Below are positions 1 through 9,223 of a DNA stretch of 64,000 nt, piece by piece. The notes under the pieces were generated by a model. That model was not told the DNA's origin and did not search any database. It saw nothing but the letters and a program-made list of their open reading frames with translations. The position numbers and the translations under genes were made by a program. Position 1 is the stretch's first letter, and each line of letters begins with the position of its first letter. The stretch comes from Actinoallomurus iriomotensis (lineage in GTDB: Bacteria; Actinomycetota; Actinomycetes; Streptosporangiales; Streptosporangiaceae), in contig NZ_BSTJ01000001.1 of NCBI RefSeq assembly GCF_030269445.1, positions 335,898 to 399,897 of the forward strand, written 5' to 3'.

Positions 1-660
1 GCTGAGCCGGGTGACCGGCATGATGCCCGGGATGATCGGCACGTCGCAGCCGGCCGCCGCCACACGGTCACGCAGCCGCAGGTAGTCGTCGGCCCGGAAG
101 AACATCTGCGTGATCGCGTAGTCCGCCCCGGCCTGGCACTTACGAATGAAGTGATGAGTATCACTTTCGATGTCGGGCGACCGCGGATGCTTGTACGGGA
201 AGGCGGCCACGCCGACGCTGAAGTCGCCCGCGGACTTGATCAACCGGACGACGTCCTCGGCGTACTCCACGCCGTCGGGATGGCGCACCCACTCCCCCAT
301 CGGGTCGCCGGGCGGGTCGCCGCGCAGGGCCAGCAGGTCGGTCACGCCCACCGCCGCGAACCTGCCGATGAGCTGCCGCAACTCCGCGACGGAGTGGTTG
401 ACGGCGGTGAAGTGCGCGACCGGGGTGAGCGTCGTGTCGGTGGCGATCCGCTCGACGATCTCCACCGTACGGTCGCGGGTGCCACCCCCGGCGCCGTAGG
501 TCACGGAGACGAAGGTCGGCTGGAGCACCTCGAGTCGGCGGATCGCCTGCCAGAGGTTTCGCGCCCCCTGCTCGGTCTTGGGCGGAAAGAACTCGAACGA
601 GAAGGTCGTCTCCCCGGCGGCGAGGACTTCCCGGATGGTGCGGCGGCGGGCGGTCGTCAT
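1..660 (-). CDS. metF: Methylenetetrahydrofolate reductase, partial (C-terminus beyond window)
   Basis: Flavin-dependent reduction of 5,10-methylene-THF to 5-methyl-THF, which supplies methyl groups for methionine synthesis in the cytoplasm. The first 220 residues are visible, against about 300 for the family. The N-terminal TIM-barrel signature FEFFPPK is at residues 22-28, with the catalytic Glu at 23. [10 protein letters not shown] carries the conserved Asp, and [12 protein letters not shown] follows. The ATG at 660 is chosen because family homology begins directly after it. The gene diverges from the polyprenyl synthase gene with only about 50 bp between them. Rv2172c and idsA2 are similarly placed in M. 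tuberculosis. Confidence 0.93.
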   Translation of the reverse strand, partial: MTTARRRTIREVLAAGETTFSFEFFPPKTEQGARNLWQAIRRLEVLQPTFVSVTYGAGGGTRDRTVEIVERIATDTTLTPVAHFTAVNHSVAELRQLIGRFAAVGVTDLLALRGDPPGDPMGEWVRHPDGVEYAEDVVRLIKSAGDFSVGVAAFPYKHPRSPDIESDTHHFIRKCQAGADYAITQMFFRADDYLRLRDRVAAAGCDVPIIPGIMPVTRLS

Positions 661-696
661 GTCCCACAGGGTAACGGGCCCGTGCTTGAGGGCCAC

Positions 697-702
697 TAGT
701 CT
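697..702 (+). promoter_or_regulatory. -10 element of a leaderless promoter (TAGTCT)
   Basis: TAGTCT lies exactly 7 nt upstream of the GTG at 710. That is the spacing expected when transcription starts at the first base of the start codon. No Shine-Dalgarno sequence precedes this GTG. The same arrangement recurs at many genes in this window. Confidence 0.6.
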
Positions 703-709
703 CGATCAC

Positions 710-1771
710 GTGGCCGCTCATGAAATTCGCAAACGGGTCGACGAGGCGCTGTACGCGTTCGTGGACGACCGGCGTCCCCTCCTTGGCGCCGTCTCGGCCG
801 ATCTGACGCCTCTTCTCACCGCCCTGGACGCGCTGCTGTCGGGCGGCAAGCGGTTGCGCCCGGCGTTCTGCTACTGGGGCTGGCGGGGCTCGGGCGGCGC
901 CGACCTCCCCGAGTTCTTCACCGCGGCGGCCTCACTCGAACTGCTCCAGGCCGGCGCGCTGATCCACGACGACGTGATGGACGGCAGCGACACCCGGCGC
1001 GGGATGCCCGCCGTGCACCGGCGGTTCGAGGCGCTGCACGCCGAGTCGGGCTGGCGTGGTTCGGCGGAGGGGTTCGGCGCCGGTGCGGCGATCCTGCTCG
1101 GCAACGTGTGCCTGACCTGGTGCGACGAGATGTACCAGGGCAGTGGCCTGCCCGACGACGCGCTGACGCGCGGGCGGCCGCTGTTCAACCAGATGCGTAC
1201 CGAGGTGATGTGCGGGCAGTACCTCGACCTGCTCGGCCAGGCCCGCGGCCGGCAGCCGGACGCCCACGAGATGGTCGAGACGGCGTTGCGGGTCGTCCGG
1301 TTCAAGAGCGCCAAGTACACGGTCGAGCGCCCGCTCCAGCTCGGTGCGGCGCTGGCCGGTTCGCCGTCGGTGGCGGCCCTCTCGGCGTACGGCATGCCGG
1401 TGGGCATCGCCTTCCAGCTGCGCGACGACGTCCTCGGGGTGTACGGCGACCCGGCGGAGACCGGCAAGCCGGCCGGTGACGACCTGCGCGAGGGCAAGCG
1501 CACGGTGCTCGTCGCGCTGACCCTGGAGCGCGCCTCGGCCGCGGAGGCCACGACCGTCGAACGCCTCCTGGGCGATCCGGAGCTGGACGCCGCGGGCGTG
1601 GAGACGCTCCGCGAGATCATCGTGACGACCGGCGCGCTGGACGCCTGCGAGGAGATGATCGACCGGTACGCCTCGGAGGCCTCGGCGGCGCTGGCCGCCG
1701 CCCCGCTGACCGCCGACGCGCGTGCGGCCCTGTCGGAACTCACCGTGGCCGCGACCGCACGTACCGTCTGA
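710..1771 (+). CDS. Polyprenyl (all-trans) diphosphate synthase, IdsA family
   Basis: Condenses isopentenyl diphosphate with an allylic primer to make geranylgeranyl or longer prenyl diphosphates. It is 353 residues long, normal for the family. LLSGGKRLRP is near residue 45. The first Asp-rich motif is LIHDDVMD near 86 and the second is FQLRDDVLGVYGD near 236. The metal-bound Asp residues of both motifs are present. Upstream in-frame codons exist, but GTG 710 fits the leaderless -10 spacing and the family N-terminus. Product chain length cannot be read from the sequence. The position next to metF matches idsA2 (Rv2173) of M. tuberculosis. Confidence 0.9.
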   Translation: MAAHEIRKRVDEALYAFVDDRRPLLGAVSADLTPLLTALDALLSGGKRLRPAFCYWGWRGSGGADLPEFFTAAASLELLQAGALIHDDVMDGSDTRRGMPAVHRRFEALHAESGWRGSAEGFGAGAAILLGNVCLTWCDEMYQGSGLPDDALTRGRPLFNQMRTEVMCGQYLDLLGQARGRQPDAHEMVETALRVVRFKSAKYTVERPLQLGAALAGSPSVAALSAYGMPVGIAFQLRDDVLGVYGDPAETGKPAGDDLREGKRTVLVALTLERASAAEATTVERLLGDPELDAAGVETLREIIVTTGALDACEEMIDRYASEASAALAAAPLTADARAALSELTVAATARTV

Positions 1772-1883
1772 CCGGCCATCGGCCGCTCCGCCGGAAACGT
1801 TCCGTACGCCCGTGAATCGAGCGTTCGCCGGACAGAAGGATCTTGCCCGGTTAAGAATGGGGCATGACCCACCGAGCGTCCGA

Positions 1884-2081
1884 ATGAGCACGGATGTCAG
1901 CACCATGAAACTCGACACCGGAGAGCACCGGCGTGTCACGGCCCGCGGGCCCGCACGGGTGCGTCCCCGTCCGGCGTCACGGCCTGCCCGCCGTCGCCGG
2001 AGCCGTCAGCTCATCGTCGGGCTGGCCCTCGTCATCCTCGCCGGGTTCCTTCTGGGCCTGGGCCTGCCGATCCACCCGTAA
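1884..2081 (+). CDS. Small single-pass membrane protein
   Basis: A 65-residue protein not assigned to a family. It has a basic Arg/Pro-rich N-terminal half (ARRRRSR near 36-42) followed by one hydrophobic segment (LIVGLALVILAGFLLGLGL, about 44-62) ending IHP. The Arg cluster predicts an inside N-terminus. An ATG at 1857 is in frame and could be the start instead. The gene is collinear with the prenyl synthase, but a 110 bp gap leaves co-transcription open. Confidence 0.5.
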   Translation: MSTDVSTMKLDTGEHRRVTARGPARVRPRPASRPARRRRSRQLIVGLALVILAGFLLGLGLPIHP

Positions 2082-2087
2082 CGGCCG

Positions 2088-2252
2088 CTACCAGTGCGGA
2101 GGGCGCTCCTCCCGCAGCCGGGCGTCCTCATCCGATGCGCGCCACTCGCCCCATCCGGTGTCGGTGTCGTCACTCGTCTGATCGGGCAGCACGTCAAGTT
2201 CGTCGTCGTCGGAGAGCTCGACGGGGCGTTCGTCGTCAGGAATGCCGATCAT
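2088..2252 (-). CDS. Small acidic protein of unknown function
   Basis: A 54-residue, very acidic protein (PVELSDDDELDVLPDQ, TSDDTDTGWGEW) ending in RPPHW. No domain is recognised. It lies about 50 bp downstream of thiE on the same strand and could share its transcript. ATG 2261 is an equally possible start, and neither has a convincing ribosome-binding site. Confidence 0.5.
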   Translation of the reverse strand: MIGIPDDERPVELSDDDELDVLPDQTSDDTDTGWGEWRASDEDARLREERPPHW

Positions 2253-2306
2253 GGCTCCCATTCTCGCGCACGGCGAGGTGTGGGCTGGGTGAACCACGGG
2301 TGAAAT

Positions 2307-2948
2307 TCACTCATGGCGCAGGCGCCGGGACAGGGCCTCCGCCGCGGCCCGCGGGTCGTCGGCCTCGGTGATCGCCCGCACGACGACGACGCGGGTCGCC
2401 CCGGCCGCCAGCACCTGGTCGAGGTTGCCGGCGTCGATGCCGCCGATCGCGAACCACGGACGGGCGAACCGGCGTTCCGCGGTGGAGGACAGCAGCCCGA
2501 GGCCCGGGGCCGGCCGGCCCGGCTTGGTCGGCGTCGGCCAGGTCGGGCCCGTACAGAAGTAGTCGACGCCGGGCTCGGTCGCCGCCGCGGCCGCCTGCTC
2601 CTCCGAGTGCGTGGACCTGCCGATGAGCATGTCCTCACCGACGATCGCGCGTGCCCGGCGTACGGGCAGGTCGTCCTGGCCGAGGTGCAGCACGTCGGCG
2701 CGGACGGCGTGCGCGATGTCGGCCCGGTCGTTGACCGCGAGCAGGGCGCCGTGCCGGTCACAGGCCGCGCGGAACACCTCCAGGTGCTCCAGCTCCCGGC
2801 GCGCCTCCAGCCCCTTCTGGCGGAGCTGGACGATGTCGACCCCGCCGGCCAGCGCCGCGTCGAGGAACCCGGGCAGGTCGCCCTGGGCCTCGCGCGCGTC
2901 GGTGCACAGGTAGAGGCGCGCGCGGCCGAGGCGGGAGCGCAGGCTCAC
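2307..2948 (-). CDS. thiE: Thiamine-phosphate synthase
   Basis: Joins HMP-PP and the thiazole phosphate to give thiamine phosphate. At about 213 residues it has normal length and a TIM-barrel pattern. Visible motifs are [50 protein letters not shown] (pyrophosphate/thiazole binding) and FAIGGID. GTG 2948 ([17 protein letters not shown]) is chosen because family homology starts there. A TTG at 2978 is in frame. It lies downstream of the Rv2175c-like gene on the same strand, opposite the thiO-S-G operon. No TPP riboswitch is seen in front of thiE itself. Confidence 0.92.
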   Translation of the reverse strand: MSLRSRLGRARLYLCTDAREAQGDLPGFLDAALAGGVDIVQLRQKGLEARRELEHLEVFRAACDRHGALLAVNDRADIAHAVRADVLHLGQDDLPVRRARAIVGEDMLIGRSTHSEEQAAAAATEPGVDYFCTGPTWPTPTKPGRPAPGLGLLSSTAERRFARPWFAIGGIDAGNLDQVLAAGATRVVVVRAITEADDPRAAAEALSRRLRHE

Positions 2949-3017
2949 CGCCCGGTCAGTGGGAAGACGTGCGGGCAAACCGCGGCCCTCCGTCTCGCCG
3001 GGCGGTGTCGCCGTGGC

Positions 3018-3395
3018 TCAAAGCGCGAGCGCCTGCGCGCGCCGGTTGATCTCTTTGACCCGGTGCTCGGTGAGCGCCTGAACCGGCGTGCCCGGCAGCG
3101 AGTCGTCTGCGGTGAACAGCCATCGCAGTGCCTCGACCCGATCGAACCCGGCGTCCGCGAGCACGGTGAGCGTGCCGTGCAGGCCCTTGAGCGGCTGGCC
3201 GTCCTGGATGAACGCGGCGGGCACGCTCAACCCGCCCTCACGCTGCACCCCCAGCAGCTTGTGGTCGCGGAGGAGTTGCTTGACCCGCTTGAGATCGAGG
3301 CCGAGGCGCTCGGCCGTCTCAGGGAGGGTGAGCCATTCGCCCACCAGGGTGTCGGTCTGTCGATCGATCTCGATTTCGGCAACGGTGTGCGTCAC
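3018..3395 (-). CDS. Rv2175c-family DNA-binding protein
   Basis: A 125-residue winged-helix-type DNA-binding protein. The helix-turn-helix is WLTLPETAERLGLDLKRVKQLL (about 21-43), followed by the family C-terminus (TDDSLPGTPVQALTEHRVKEINRRAQALAL in outline). In M. tuberculosis the homologue Rv2175c sits beside pknL and is a PknL phosphorylation substrate. Here a PknL-like kinase lies 3.8 kb away with the thiamine genes between them. The start is GTG 3395. A weak -10-like TAAGCA lies 7 nt upstream, so the mRNA may be leaderless. Its regulatory targets are unknown. Confidence 0.85.
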   Translation of the reverse strand: MTHTVAEIEIDRQTDTLVGEWLTLPETAERLGLDLKRVKQLLRDHKLLGVQREGGLSVPAAFIQDGQPLKGLHGTLTVLADAGFDRVEALRWLFTADDSLPGTPVQALTEHRVKEINRRAQALAL

Positions 3396-3465
3396 GCCTG
3401 CCTGCTTACCATCTTCGGCACCATCTGAAACCTCTATTCCGGTCGCGAAATCACAGGGTGAGGTA

Positions 3466-4635
3466 TCAGCCGCGCACGGTGGCCTTGACCGGGATCTGGG
3501 GATCGGCGAGCCGCCCGGCGTCGACGGCGGCGCCCGACGCTATCAGCCGCCGCCCCTGCACCAGGTCACGCGGCCGGTCGACGGTCAGGATCGCGACGAG
3601 CCGCTCCCCCGCCAGCCAGCACAGCGACCAGCGGTCCGCCTCGGGGTCCTCGCGCCAGACCGTCGTGTCGGCGGCGGGGTGATGGCCGGCGTACTGCACC
3701 ATCCGGCCGAACTGCTCGGACCAGAAGTACGGGACGGCGTCGTACGCCCGCTCGCCGCCGAGGAGGTTCGCCGCCACGACGTCGGGGGCGTTCAGTGCCA
3801 CGTCCCAGTGCTCGACGCGCAGCCGGCGGCCGAACCGGCCCGACCACCACGCGGCGCAGTCGCCCACCGCGAACACGCCCGGCCGGCTCGTGCGCAGCCC
3901 CTCGTCGACGACGACGCCGTTCTCCAGCGCCAGCCCGGAGCCCTCCAGCCAGCCCGTCTCGGGCCGTACGCCGACGCCCGTGAGGACCAGGTCGGCCTCG
4001 ATCGAGCCGCCTCCGGCCAGCGCCAGGCCGCCCGCCTCCACCGAGGCGGCCTTGACGCCGTGGCGCAGCTCGACGCCGGCCTCGGCGTACCAGCGCGCGG
4101 TCCGCGTCCCGGCCTCGGCGCCGACGGCGCCCGCGAGGGGCGCGTCCGCCGCCTCGGCGACCGTCACCCGGCAGCCCGCCGCGGCCGCGGCCGTCGCGAC
4201 CTCGGCGCCGATCCAGCCCGCGCCGACGATGACCAGCCGCGCGCCGGGACGCAGCGCGGCGCGGAGCGCGCGGGCGTCGTCGATGGTGCGCAGCACGTGC
4301 TGCGGGCCGTCGCCGGGCAGCCGGATCGGTGTCGCGCCGGTCGCGATGACCAGCCCGTCGAAGGCGAGTGGCCCCTCGGTCGTCTCCAGTTCCTCGCCCA
4401 GGCCCGTCGCGCGGCGCCCCAGGAGCGTCGCGCAGCCGAGCGCGTCGAAGTCGGCGGCGACGGTCGTGTCGTCGGTCTCGCCCCGGAGCACGGCCTTCGA
4501 CAGCGGCGGACGGTCGTACGGTGCGTGCGGCTCGGCCCCCACCAGCGTGAGACCGCCCGCGTACCCCTGGGCCCGCAGGGTCTCGGCCGTCCGCAGCCCG
4601 GCCAGTCCGCCACCCACAATGATCACGCGCTCCAT
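3466..4635 (-). CDS. FAD/NAD(P)-dependent ferredoxin-reductase-like oxidoreductase
   Basis: A 389-residue two-dinucleotide-binding flavoprotein of the ferredoxin/rubredoxin reductase type. The FAD site is VIIVGGGLAGLRTAETLR at the N-terminus. PYDRPPLSK (about 45-53) is typical of these reductases. A second Rossmann motif LVIVGAGWIGAEVA lies near 145, GVFAVGDCAAW binds the FAD ribityl/phosphate near 265, and a reductase C-terminal domain follows. Its electron-transfer partner is not encoded beside it. The ATG at 4635 has TAGCCT exactly 7 nt upstream, so the mRNA is probably leaderless. It is divergent from the thiO operon. Confidence 0.85.
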   Translation of the reverse strand: MERVIIVGGGLAGLRTAETLRAQGYAGGLTLVGAEPHAPYDRPPLSKAVLRGETDDTTVAADFDALGCATLLGRRATGLGEELETTEGPLAFDGLVIATGATPIRLPGDGPQHVLRTIDDARALRAALRPGARLVIVGAGWIGAEVATAAAAAGCRVTVAEAADAPLAGAVGAEAGTRTARWYAEAGVELRHGVKAASVEAGGLALAGGGSIEADLVLTGVGVRPETGWLEGSGLALENGVVVDEGLRTSRPGVFAVGDCAAWWSGRFGRRLRVEHWDVALNAPDVVAANLLGGERAYDAVPYFWSEQFGRMVQYAGHHPAADTTVWREDPEADRWSLCWLAGERLVAILTVDRPRDLVQGRRLIASGAAVDAGRLADPQIPVKATVRG

Positions 4636-4641
4636 ACGACG

Positions 4642-4648
4642 TAGGCTA
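4642..4648. promoter_or_regulatory. Symmetric -10 element serving divergent transcription
   Basis: The 7-bp sequence TAGGCTA reads TAGGCT on the plus strand and TAGCCT on the minus strand. The minus reading is 7 nt before the flavoprotein ATG. The plus reading would start the TPP-riboswitch transcript near 4654. One element could therefore direct both divergent transcripts, which is inference from position and symmetry. Confidence 0.5.
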
Positions 4649-4718
4649 GGGGGTGCTTCACGGGCCCTGACCGCCGCCGAGCCGGCAGCGGGCCGGTGAA
4701 CGCCCCCGAGAAAGATCC

Positions 4719-4808
4719 CAGCGCGGGAGCCCGGCGAACCGGGCTGAGAGGGCGGCATGAGGCCGCCGACCGCTGAACCTGATCCGGGTCATGCCGGCGA
4801 AGGGAGCG
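4719..4808 (+). promoter_or_regulatory. TPP riboswitch (THI element)
   Basis: Conserved TPP-aptamer blocks are present in order: a GC hairpin GCCCGG-CGAA-CCGGGC, then CTGAGAG, an extra GGCGGC/GCCGCC hairpin, CTGAACCTGATCCGGGT, ATGCCGGCG and AAGGGAG. The last block, AAGGGAG (4800-4806), is also the only Shine-Dalgarno sequence for thiO at GTG 4814. Ligand binding that closes the basal helix would hide it, so control is likely translational. No intrinsic terminator is visible between aptamer and gene. Confidence 0.93.
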
Positions 4809-4813
4809 CCAGA

Positions 4814-5932
4814 GTGGACGACGTGGTCATCATCGGCGGCGGTGTCATCGGGCTGGCGACGGCGTGGCGTTCGCTCGGACGCGGGCTGCGGGTCACGGTC
4901 GCCGACCCCGAACCGGCCGCCAAGGCCTCCTATGTCGCCGCCGGGATGCTCACCCCCGTCAGCGAGCTCACCTACGGCGAGGAGGCGCTCCTGCACCTCG
5001 GCCTCGCCTCACGCGACCGTTATCCGGCGTTCGTGGCGGAGCTGGAGGAGGTGTCCGGGCGCGACACGGGCTTCCGCGACGACGGGACGCTGCAGGTCGC
5101 CCTCGACTCCGACGACCTCGCCCTCCTCGGCGAGCTGCGGCGCTTCCAGGAGTCGCTCGGGATCCCGGCCGAGACGCTCACCGGCCGCGAGTGCCGGCGG
5201 CTGGAGCCCATGCTCGCGCCGTCCGTGCGCGGCGGCCTGCTCGCGCCCGCCGACGGCTCCGTCGACCCGCGACGCCTCACGGCCGCGCTGCTGGCCGCCG
5301 TCGAGCGGCTCGGCGGCACGCTCGTACGCGAGCGGGTCGCGGAGGTGCTGACCGAGGACGGGCGGGCCGTGGGCGTCCGCCTCGACGGCGGCGACGTGGT
5401 CCGCGCGCATCAGGTGGTGCTCGCCGCCGGGCCGTGGAGCCAGGACGTCAAGGGCGTGCCGGACGGCGCGCTGCCGCCGGTACGCCCGGTCAAGGGCCAG
5501 GTGGTGCGGCTGCGGAGCACGACGCCGTTCCTGGGACGGTGCGTACGCGGACTCGTGCGCGGCTCGTCGGTCTATCTCGTGCCGCGGGCCGACGGGGAGA
5601 TCGTCGTCGGCGCCACCCAGGAGGAGATGGGCTTCGACACGACGGTCACCGCGGGCGGCGTCTGGGAGCTGCTGCGCGACGCCCGCGAACTGCTGCCCGG
5701 CGTGACCGAGCTGGAGTTCACCGAGGTGCGCGCCGGTCTGCGGCCCGGCTCGCCGGACAACGCCCCGGTGCTCGGCGCGAGCGCGCTGCCGGGCCTGCTG
5801 CTGGCCACCGGCCACTTCCGCGGCGGCGTGCTGCTCGCGCCGGTCACCGGCGAGGTCATGGCCGAGCTGCTGGCGACCGGTTCGATGCCCGAGGTCGCCC
5901 GGCCGTTCTCACCCGGCCGGTTCCAGGAGTGA
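4814..5932 (+). CDS. thiO: Glycine oxidase ThiO
   Basis: FAD-dependent oxidation of glycine to iminoglycine for the thiazole ring of thiamine. The 372 residues open with the FAD-binding motif VVIIGGGVIGLATAWR. AAGMLTP near 40, the substrate-domain sequence RPVKGQVVRLR near 225, and GHFRGGVLLAPVTG near the C-terminus match the DAO/ThiO family. The GTG at 4814 is fixed by the riboswitch-embedded AAGGGAG. It is first gene of the thiO-thiS-thiG operon. The stop codon lies inside an exact 89-bp tandem duplication. Confidence 0.9.
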   Translation: MDDVVIIGGGVIGLATAWRSLGRGLRVTVADPEPAAKASYVAAGMLTPVSELTYGEEALLHLGLASRDRYPAFVAELEEVSGRDTGFRDDGTLQVALDSDDLALLGELRRFQESLGIPAETLTGRECRRLEPMLAPSVRGGLLAPADGSVDPRRLTAALLAAVERLGGTLVRERVAEVLTEDGRAVGVRLDGGDVVRAHQVVLAAGPWSQDVKGVPDGALPPVRPVKGQVVRLRSTTPFLGRCVRGLVRGSSVYLVPRADGEIVVGATQEEMGFDTTVTAGGVWELLRDARELLPGVTELEFTEVRAGLRPGSPDNAPVLGASALPGLLLATGHFRGGVLLAPVTGEVMAELLATGSMPEVARPFSPGRFQE

Positions 5933-6104
5933 GCCCGCAGGAGCGAGCGGAGGCGGCGGCCGAGGTACGAGGTCGCCGGTGGAGCGAGCGAGAAGGGCGA
6001 ACGACCAATGAGCACGAGTGAGCCCGCAGGAGCGAGCGGAGGCGGCGGCCGAGGTACGAGGTCGCCGGTGGAGCGAGCGAGAAGGGCGAACGACCAATGA
6101 GCAC
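5927..6104 (+). repeat. Exact 89-bp tandem duplication between thiO and thiS
   Basis: 5927-6015 and 6016-6104 are identical over 89 bp, with no mismatch found by reading the two copies side by side. The unit begins GAGTGAGCCCGCAGGAGCG and ends GGGCGAACGACCAATGAGCAC. Each unit therefore ends in an ATGAGCAC start-like sequence and begins with the thiO stop region. The GAGCGAG...ATGAGCAC pattern is similar to the sequence before qcrB. Confidence 0.95.
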
Positions 6105-6117
6105 GAGGAGTTCATGA

Positions 6118-7101
<984 letters not shown>

Positions 7102-7181
7102 TCTCGATCCGGTCAAGGATCGATGCTTTCCTTTGGAGCGGCGGCGAGTATCACGTTTAAACACGAATACACTCCCTCCTG

Positions 7182-9155
7182 ATGGATACGTCGGTTGCGG
7201 ACCCGCTCGTCGGGCAGGTGCTCGATGGGCGCTATCGCGTCCAGTCGCGGGTCGCCCAAGGCGGCATGGCCACGGTGTACGTCGGCCATGACACGAAGCT
7301 CGATCGCACGGTGGCCCTAAAGGTCATGCACGCGAACCTCGTCGGCGACGAGGAGTTCGTGCGGCGCTTCATCTCCGAGGCCAAGCACGCCGCGGCGCTG
7401 TCGCACCCGAGCGTGGTGGCCGTCTACGACCAGGGCACCAGCAAGGGCCACGTGTTCCTGGCGATGGAGTACGTCCCCGGGCGCACGCTCCGCGCGCTGC
7501 TGACCGAGCGCGGCCGGCTCGGACCGCGCGAGGCGCTGGAGATCATGCAGCCGGTGCTCGCGGCGCTGGGCGCCGCGCACCGCGCCGGCGTCATCCACCG
7601 CGACGTCAAGCCGGAGAACGTCCTGCTCAACGCCGACGGCCGCATCAAGGTGGCCGACTTCGGCCTCGCCCGCGCGGAGTCGGCGAGCAAGCAGACCAAG
7701 ACCGGCATGCTCATCGGCACCGTCGGCTATCTCGCCCCCGAGCAGGTCATCTCCGGCGACGCCGACACCCGCACCGACGTCTACGCGGCCGGCATCATGC
7801 TGTTCGAGCTGCTGACCGGCCGCCAGCCGCACCAGGGCGGCACGCCGCTGTCCGTGGCGTACAAGCACGTCAACGAGGCCGTGCCGCTGCCGTCGAGCGT
7901 GGTCCCGGGCCTGCCGCCGCAGATCGACGCCCTCGTCGCCAGCGCGACCAACCGCGATCCGGCGCGGCGGCCCTCCGACGCGGTCCACTTCCACTCCGCG
8001 GCCGGCGAGGTCTACCGCACGCTGCCGCACGACATCGACGAGTCCCTCGCGGGCGTCAGCCCGGTCACCGCGCCGATGCCCGGCCCGTCGGCCCCCTCCT
8101 CTCCGGAGGGCGCGACACAGGCGCTCTCGGCTCCGGCCGGCTCCGGCACGCAGATGATGCGGCCGCACACGATGGCGATCCCGCGCGACGAGCACACGCA
8201 GCCGGACCCCGGACCGCCGCCCGCGGGCCTGAAGGACCGGCTCCTGCGCCCGCCCGGCCTGTACGGGGTCATCGCCGCCGCCGTCGTGGTGGTGCTGCTC
8301 CTCGGTGGCGTCGTGTGGAGCGTGACGGTCGGCAACACCGAACGGGTGCCCAAGCTCGTCGGCCTCTCCGAGGAGCAGGCGCGCGTCGAGGCCGCCAAGA
8401 TCGGCCTGAAGGTCAAGCACGGTGACTCCCGCTACGACCAGAAGATCCCCAAGGACCGGGTCGCCGAGGTCCAGCCGGCGGTCGGCACGGAGGTCAAGAA
8501 GGGCACCGTGCTCACGCTGGTGTTCTCCAAGGGCAAGAAGCCCGTGGACGTCCCGGACGTGCACAACCTCCCGCTCGACCAGGCCAAGCAGCGGCTGCAG
8601 AGCGCCGGCCTGCAGGCCGGCGACCAGGTGTCGCAGGACAGCACGACGATCCCGCGCGGCTACGTCATCCGGACCAAGCCGGCCGCCGGCACGTCGCAGA
8701 ACCCGGACGACCCGGTCACGCTGGTGGTCAGCAACGGCATGAAGATGCCCAACCTCGTCAACATGCGCCGTGACCAGGCCAACGCGGCCCTGACCAAACT
8801 GGGCCTGAACGTCCAGTGGCAGGAGCAGGACCCGGCTCCGAACCAGCCGGAGAACATCGTGGTCGGCCAGAACCCGCCGCCGGGCCAGCAGGTCAACCGC
8901 GGTGACTCGGTGCAGGTGACGGTGACCAAGGGCCAGTGCCAGTGGTGGAACCCGTTCTGCAAGGACAACGACGGCGGCCAGGGGGCGGTGCCCCAGGTGA
9001 CGGGCCAGCCGATCGCGCTGGCGCGGCAGCTCCTGCGCCAGAACGGCTTCCAGGTGAAGGTCACCAAGGGCGGCGGCCGTGACATCGTCACCGGTCAGAA
9101 CCCTCCGCCCGGCACCCCGCAGCCGCACGGCGCCACGATCACCATCTGGCACTGA
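7182..9155 (+). CDS. pknL: PknL-like Ser/Thr protein kinase with PASTA repeats
   Basis: Membrane-bound kinase expected to sense cell-wall material. It has 657 residues. The kinase domain covers about 17-275, with Gly loop AQGGMATVY, Lys47 in VALKV, catalytic HRDVKPEN near 140, DFGLA near 160 and APEQ. A Pro-rich linker is followed by one transmembrane helix (VIAAAVVVVLLLGGVVW, about 362-380). Four PASTA repeats follow outside. A Cys pair (GQCQWWNPFCK) sits between the third and fourth. TACACT lies 8 nt before the ATG, so the mRNA is probably leaderless. Neighbourhood matches PknL (Rv2176), though the substrate-like Rv2175c gene is now separated from it. Confidence 0.9.
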   Translation: MDTSVADPLVGQVLDGRYRVQSRVAQGGMATVYVGHDTKLDRTVALKVMHANLVGDEEFVRRFISEAKHAAALSHPSVVAVYDQGTSKGHVFLAMEYVPGRTLRALLTERGRLGPREALEIMQPVLAALGAAHRAGVIHRDVKPENVLLNADGRIKVADFGLARAESASKQTKTGMLIGTVGYLAPEQVISGDADTRTDVYAAGIMLFELLTGRQPHQGGTPLSVAYKHVNEAVPLPSSVVPGLPPQIDALVASATNRDPARRPSDAVHFHSAAGEVYRTLPHDIDESLAGVSPVTAPMPGPSAPSSPEGATQALSAPAGSGTQMMRPHTMAIPRDEHTQPDPGPPPAGLKDRLLRPPGLYGVIAAAVVVVLLLGGVVWSVTVGNTERVPKLVGLSEEQARVEAAKIGLKVKHGDSRYDQKIPKDRVAEVQPAVGTEVKKGTVLTLVFSKGKKPVDVPDVHNLPLDQAKQRLQSAGLQAGDQVSQDSTTIPRGYVIRTKPAAGTSQNPDDPVTLVVSNGMKMPNLVNMRRDQANAALTKLGLNVQWQEQDPAPNQPENIVVGQNPPPGQQVNRGDSVQVTVTKGQCQWWNPFCKDNDGGQGAVPQVTGQPIALARQLLRQNGFQVKVTKGGGRDIVTGQNPPPGTPQPHGATITIWH

Positions 9156-9223
9156 GCGGTTTCGGCGCCCGCGGCGCGGTGCGCGGCGAGCGGGCTCCTC
9201 GCACCCACTAGGCTGGCGCGGCG

